Assembly (NCBI GenBank): GCA_900766045.1
Contig: CAAFTW010000025.1
Coordinates: forward strand, 1-64,000
Direction: 5' to 3'
Source: Clostridia bacterium
GTDB taxonomy: Bacteria > Bacillota > Clostridia > Peptostreptococcales > Anaerovoracaceae
DNA length: 64,000 nucleotides
Part shown: piece by piece, positions 59,240 to 64,000 of the stretch
How the letters are laid out: each line of letters starts with the position of its first letter
How positions within the stretch are numbered: the stretch's first letter is position 1
Position numbers and translations under genes: made by a program
Notes under the pieces: model-generated
What the model saw: the letters and a program-made list of their open reading frames with translations, nothing else
Databases searched by the model: none
What the model was told of the DNA's origin: nothing

Positions 59240-59315
59240 TGGTGACCCGTATTGGACTTGAACCAATGACCTCCTGGTTGTCACCCAGACGCTCTCCCAG
59301 CTGAGCTAACGGATC
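59240..59315 (-). tRNA. tRNA-Val(GAC)
   Basis: Acceptor GATCCGT/ACGGGTC, discriminator A, encoded CCA at 59240-59242. Anticodon stem TCTGG/CCAGG, loop GTGACAA, anticodon GAC (valine, GUC/GUU). T-arm with GGTTCAAGTCC. Confidence 0.92.
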
Positions 59316-59690
59316 AGAAATTATGAATGGTCTGCGCACAGAAGTGCGTCGTTACTAGATGAGTATAGCATAGGAAAATTGAAATTGCACGATGTATTTT
59401 ATTGAGGACAATACAGATTACAATATCTGCTTCCCATGGGATTTGATTTCCATTATGTATTTTCAGGTGTCCTGGATTTCACCGACTTGAACGTTCTGTC
59501 CGGGAGCCGCCTGTTTCAGCGTTCTATGGATAATCCCGGGATACTTTGTTCCTGATTACAAGGTTTATTGATCGAATCCTTCGCTGTCGTGAAAATTATA
59601 TGAAAATATGTATATATTATTGTGCTTCGATCCGTTGTGACTATAATATCACTTGAGAGAGATTTTCATACGCACAGGAGGTGTTCAACG
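59316..59690. other. Intergenic region upstream of the choloylglycine hydrolase gene
   Basis: No gene seen. AT-rich stretches (for example TATGTATATATTATT near 59610) may hold the promoter of the hydrolase gene, but no -35/-10 pair stands out. Confidence 0.5.
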
Positions 59691-60677
59691 ATGTGCACAG
59701 CAGCAACATACACAGGAAAAGATCACTATTTTGGAAGAAATCTGGATCTGGAATATTCCTATAACGAGCAGGTTACCGTTATGCCACGGAGTTTTCCGCT
59801 GAAATTCCGCCACGCAGATACTCTGACCGAGCACTTTGCTATGATCGGCATGGCCTATGTGGTAGGCGGTTATCCGCTGTATTACGATGCAACCAATGAG
59901 TGCGGCCTTTCCATGGCCGGTCTGAACTTCCCAGGGAATGCAGATTACAAGCCCCTGGACGAGGACGCCGATGACGGCGTTGTAAATATTACATCCTTTG
60001 AATTCATTCCGTGGATCCTCAGCCAGTGCAGCGACGTGTTCGACGCAAGAGCCTATCTGGACCGCATCAACCTGATCGATGAGAATTTCAGCGATCAGCT
60101 GCCGAATTCACCGCTTCACTGGATCATTGCCGACCAGAAATGTTCGATTGTGGTTGAGTGTGTCAAGGATGGCCTGAAGGTGTACGACAATCCGGTCGGT
60201 GTTATGACCAACAACCCGACGTTTGATTACCAGCTGTTCAATTTGAATAACTTCATGCAGGTATCAAAAGAACCGTCCCAGAATACCTTTGCGGATGGCC
60301 TGGAACTTGACCAGTACAGCCGCGGCATGGGCGGAATCGGCATCCCGGGTGACCTCTCATCCGCGTCGCGTTTTGTCAAAGTGGCATTTACCAAGATGAA
60401 CTCCCTGCCGACAGACACAGAGTCCGCCAGCATCAGTCAGTTTTTCCACATTCTGGGCTCCGTCGACCAGCAGAAGGGCTGCGTCCACCTCGGCGGTGAC
60501 AAGTACGAGTACACCATCTACTCCTCCTGCTGCAACATGGACCGTGGCATTTACTACTACACGACCTACGAGAATTCTCAGATTTCCGCTGTTGATATGA
60601 ATAAGGAAGACCTCGATTCCGAACAGCTGATTACCTATCCGCTCATCGAGGGTCAGCAGATCCACTTCCAGAACTAG
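59691..60677 (+). CDS. Choloylglycine hydrolase family (bile-salt hydrolase/penicillin V acylase)
   Basis: A 328-aa Ntn-hydrolase. Removal of Met1 exposes the catalytic Cys2 (MCTAATY), which fixes the start at ATG 59691 behind AGGAGGTG. Family residues visible: R18-type in FGRNLDLEYSY, D in LSMAGLNFP context, N in VMTNNPTFDYQL, and R in SASRFVKVAF. These enzymes deconjugate bile salts or cleave penicillin V. GLNFPGNADY and the spacing fit bile-salt hydrolases of gut Firmicutes. A terminator follows. Confidence 0.9.
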   Translation: MCTAATYTGKDHYFGRNLDLEYSYNEQVTVMPRSFPLKFRHADTLTEHFAMIGMAYVVGGYPLYYDATNECGLSMAGLNFPGNADYKPLDEDADDGVVNITSFEFIPWILSQCSDVFDARAYLDRINLIDENFSDQLPNSPLHWIIADQKCSIVVECVKDGLKVYDNPVGVMTNNPTFDYQLFNLNNFMQVSKEPSQNTFADGLELDQYSRGMGGIGIPGDLSSASRFVKVAFTKMNSLPTDTESASISQFFHILGSVDQQKGCVHLGGDKYEYTIYSSCCNMDRGIYYYTTYENSQISAVDMNKEDLDSEQLITYPLIEGQQIHFQN

Positions 60678-60708
60678 AAGGGACAAAAATCAAACGATGC
60701 AAGGAGTA

Positions 60709-60737
60709 AGCCGGCAGGGCAGTCTGCCGGCTTTTTG
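60709..60737 (+). terminator. Terminator of the choloylglycine hydrolase gene
   Basis: Stem AGCCGGCAG/CTGCCGGCT, loop GGCAGT, then TTTTTGTG. Confidence 0.9.
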
Positions 60738-60836
60738 TGTGCCTGCATGCTGCCTGATCAGGCGGAATGAAAGGACCTGGCAGCTGTCTCAGAAGCAGAA
60801 GGACAGCTCCGCTGCTCCCGGCGGAGGGTTACAAAG

Positions 60837-63800
60837 GTGATGTTCCGCGCGAATGCGGAAGATGAGAAACAAGAAATTTCTGGGTGGAAAAATTTACCAT
60901 CAATTGAGGTGAAAGCAGGAACGACCAAGGAAGAGGTTGTCAACAAACTCAATAAAGAATATCCGCAGCTGAAGGCAGAGTTTCTGGATAGTTTTGGAAA
61001 TGTTCTTGAAGAAAAAATGGTAGATGTTGTCTGGCAGGACAGCAAAGATTATTCATCGACAGCAGGAACACAGGCGCATTTTTCGGCTACTGTAAAAGAT
61101 ACCAGTAAATATACAATGAGTGATACGCCAAGCGGGACAGTCAGAGTTGTGAAAGAGGTTGAGAGCGAAGCGGGGGCATCTTCTAAACATGTCGATGCAG
61201 TTCATTTTACTGTTGATAAACCAGATAATCTGGAAGATACCTATTATATTTACGTTACAAATAATGCTGATGTTAATGCAAAGGGTGGTGGTGTTTTTCA
61301 TACCCTGCTTCCATTGGGTGAACATACGGTTGCTGATTTAAAAGGTCAGGATGGCACCAAATCAATTTCTTCGTTTGATTCAGTTTATATTTATCTTCTG
61401 AAGCAGAAACAGGGTTCTTCATATGGAGAAACTACGGAGTATGATCAGAACAATTTTCAGTATATCGAATCTGGAAAACTGGCTGAGAGTGATTTGACTG
61501 CAACCTATACGCATCAGATTTCTTTAAGTGATTCTTCCAACGCCAATATAAATATTCGAATTGCTTCTTCTCATAGCAATATTGTTACAGATTCAGAAAT
61601 AACCAACAAACTGGGAAATGCTCTGAAGTACGGAATTTTTACCAAGGAGTTAAAGTCTCTTTCTGCTGATACAGAATGTACGGTTGCAGCAGAGCAAGTT
61701 CCGGAAACAATCAAAGACTGCAGTGATCTGGGATTGTCAAGCTCTAACTGGAATAACCTTTATTCAAATATTTCGGTGGGGAAAAATAATCTTACGGTTA
61801 GAATCCATGGAGATGTCATTTAAACGGTAGTACTCGCACATAATGATTCCACACAGAGTGCAGTTGCTCCAGACAAAGCATCCACGCTTTTAAAGCGTTC
61901 GCTGCTGAAGAGAAATGCTGCAGCAGATATGAATGGTGGAAATATTATTTCAAACGAGCCCGTAGAGACAGTTAATGTCGGACAGGATGGATGCGCAGTT
62001 TTTGCAGACGTTCAGCCTGGTTCCTATAAAATTACAGGATATGATAAAGATAGTCAGGTTATTGATGTAAAATACAAAACTATTACCAATGCATCGTCAG
62101 GAGATCCATGGTGGAAGTATGACATCAATACGAATTATTTCGGTCAAATTAGTGATGATTTGCTTAATAAATTATTGAACGAAAAGCTCAGAGCACCGGC
62201 AACTTTAATTGCTAATGGTAACACGTACAAAAAATCTGCTGATAAGCAATACACGAAACAAACAGGTGTAGCAGAGAATAAACAAATTGACTTTGAAGCA
62301 TCATTTAATAACCTGTCGGCGTTATCTACGGAGTTAGCGAATGCAAAGTCTACCGACAATGTCAAAGTGTATTACGAGACACCAGAGACTTTACGTGAAA
62401 ATAATCGATCATTCACAGATTCAAATAATGGGTGGACCATAATTAATGTGGATTTAACGCATGAAGGGACATCGTATACGCTTCCAGGACAATATAATGA
62501 TGCTTCTAAAAATCAGATGGACGGCGCATCCTATGATAATGCGCATTCCCGCATCATTTGGAATTTCTATACCAGTAATGGTACAACAAGTTCACCATAT
62601 ACGGGAACCATCTCCATGGGTGGCACGCTCTGCGGCATTATGCTTGCGCCGTGCGCATCTGTAAGTGGAGCCAGCGGAGATCTGGGCGGATGTATTGCTG
62701 CTGCATCGTATGATCACACGACAGGTGAAGTGCATCAGCGCAATTCTACTTTTTCCAGTAGCCCGATTGATCAGAATCTTGAGGAGACACTGAGTAATAA
62801 GGCGGTGAAAGTCACTAAAGAATGGAAAGATGATGATAAATATTTAGATTATCGTCCAGGTTCGATCACTGTTACGATCACAGGAAAGACATCGCCAGAA
62901 AAACCGGCTAAAACCATTACAAAAGACATTGACATTACAGTAAAAAAAACAGACCGGAAACAGACTGTAACTGTAAATGATCTTCCGAGAACAGATGCCG
63001 ATGGAAAAGAGTATACGTATACGGTAGAAGAAAACACAAACGACCAGAAGAACCAGAAATTGAAAAATTACACATCATCCAAACTGGCATCGGAGGAAAG
63101 TAACGTTAATGGTGTGCCGACATACTTTTTTACAATTACAAATACGTTCAAGACTATTGACATTTCTGGCACCAAAATTTGGAATGACAACAATAACCAA
63201 GACGGTAAACGACCAAGTTCGATTACCGTAAAGTTATTAAATAACGGAAAAGAAATCAAATCAAAAATTGTTTCTGCTGAAGATGGATGGAACTATAAAT
63301 TTGAAAAGCTTCCAGAAAATGATACCAATGGAAATAAGATAACATACTCAGTTGCAGAGGCTGATGTTCCAGGAGGATATACGTCCAAGGTTACTGGTGA
63401 CGCCAAGACTGGCTTCACCATCACCAACACGGAGGATACCACTCCGCCGACACCAAATCCAAAGCCGACGAACACCACCTATACCGTGTATAAGGTCTGG
63501 GATCTGGGCAGCGGCGAGAAGGTTCCGGATTCTGTGCCGATGCAGCTGTATCAGAACGGCGTGGCATACGGCAGTCCGGTGACAGTGACTAAGGCTTCTG
63601 GCTGGACCTACACCTGGACCGGCCTTCCGCAGACGGAGAACGGCAAGCTGAACACCTGGACCGTGAAAGAGGTCGATCCGGACAATCAGTACACCGCGAC
63701 CGTGGTGAATGGGACGTCTTCTGCGACGGTGACCAACCGCTCCAACAGCAATGCCGGCGACAAGCCGCAGGATAACCATAACAAACACAATAACTCGGAA

Positions 63801-64000
63801 CATCCGAACAACCAAAATAATAATAAAAACAATAAGCCGGTTCATCCGAGCAACCACAATAAGAACAATACAACGGTCCATCCAGGCACACCGACAATTC
63901 CAAAGAACACAGGAAAGACTGCAGTTCATCACGGAATCGCGGCGGGAGGCACACCAAGAACAGGCGACCAGACTTCTCTTGGATTCTGGCTGGCAATGCT
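60837..64000 (+). pseudogene. Cna-B surface adhesin with LPxTG-like signal, interrupted by TAA
   Basis: One frame runs from GTG 60837 (or ATG 60840) beyond the window end, broken only by TAA at 61821-61823. The first part (SIEVKAGTTKEEVVNKLNKE and onward) has no signal peptide although a surface protein would need one. After the stop come three Cna-B domains (VTKEWKDDDKYLDY; GTKIWNDNNNQDGKRPSS; YKVWDLGSGEKVPDSV), an Asn/His-rich stalk and a sortase-type end TPRTGDQTSLGFWLAML, which reaches the window border. It appears to be a decayed pilin- or adhesin-like gene. A sequence error at the stop cannot be excluded. Confidence 0.75.

Overview
The window looks like the chromosome of a gut-associated Firmicute (Bacillota). 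It carries strong Shine-Dalgarno sites, a choloylglycine hydrolase of the bile-salt/penicillin-acylase type, a diaminopimelate decarboxylase and a Cna-B surface protein with an LPxTG-like tail. Species cannot be fixed from the sequence alone.

Layout. Positions 1-7427 are host chromosome: an alpha/beta hydrolase, an Ldh-family dehydrogenase, a secreted PASTA/NlpC-like cell-wall protein and lysA, with two gene-poor gaps. Positions 7428-57071 are a 49.6 kb prophage bounded by 44-bp direct repeats (attL 7428-7471, attR 57028-57071). The repeats are the 3' part of a tRNA-Val(CAC) gene, which the phage restores on the right together with its terminator. The left arm is read leftward: integrase, secreted protein, unknown protein, ImmA-like protease and CI-like repressor. 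Rightward follow a Cro-like protein, a Rha antirepressor, small early genes, DUF2800/DUF2815, a family A DNA polymerase broken by an in-frame TGA, a VapE-type primase-helicase, VRR-NUC, an SNF2-like helicase, many small accessory genes and an ArpU-like late regulator. The late region encodes a contractile-tailed phage: GpA terminase, lambda-type portal, protease, capsid, sheath, tube, tape measure, baseplate hub/spike/wedge, then a tail-fibre gene.

The most notable element is a diversity-generating retroelement (DGR) at 50145-53461: avd, a template repeat (50521-50608), a DGR-type reverse transcriptase, and a target tail protein whose variable repeat (52426-52513) differs from the template at 21 of 88 bases, 19 of them at template adenines. 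An IS1182-family element (about 48015-50102) lies between the tail-fibre gene and avd. After the DGR come holin, GH25 endolysin and three leftward small genes.

To the right (57103-59240) is the wreck of a second, related prophage: a truncated integrase, a shorter paralogue of the secreted protein and a second copy of the phage right end next to tRNA-Val(GAC). The window ends with the choloylglycine hydrolase and a surface adhesin that has an in-frame TAA and no visible signal peptide.

The prophage appears partly decayed (polymerase nonsense codon, one frameshifted early gene, an IS), but its DGR, structural, lysis and immunity genes look intact.
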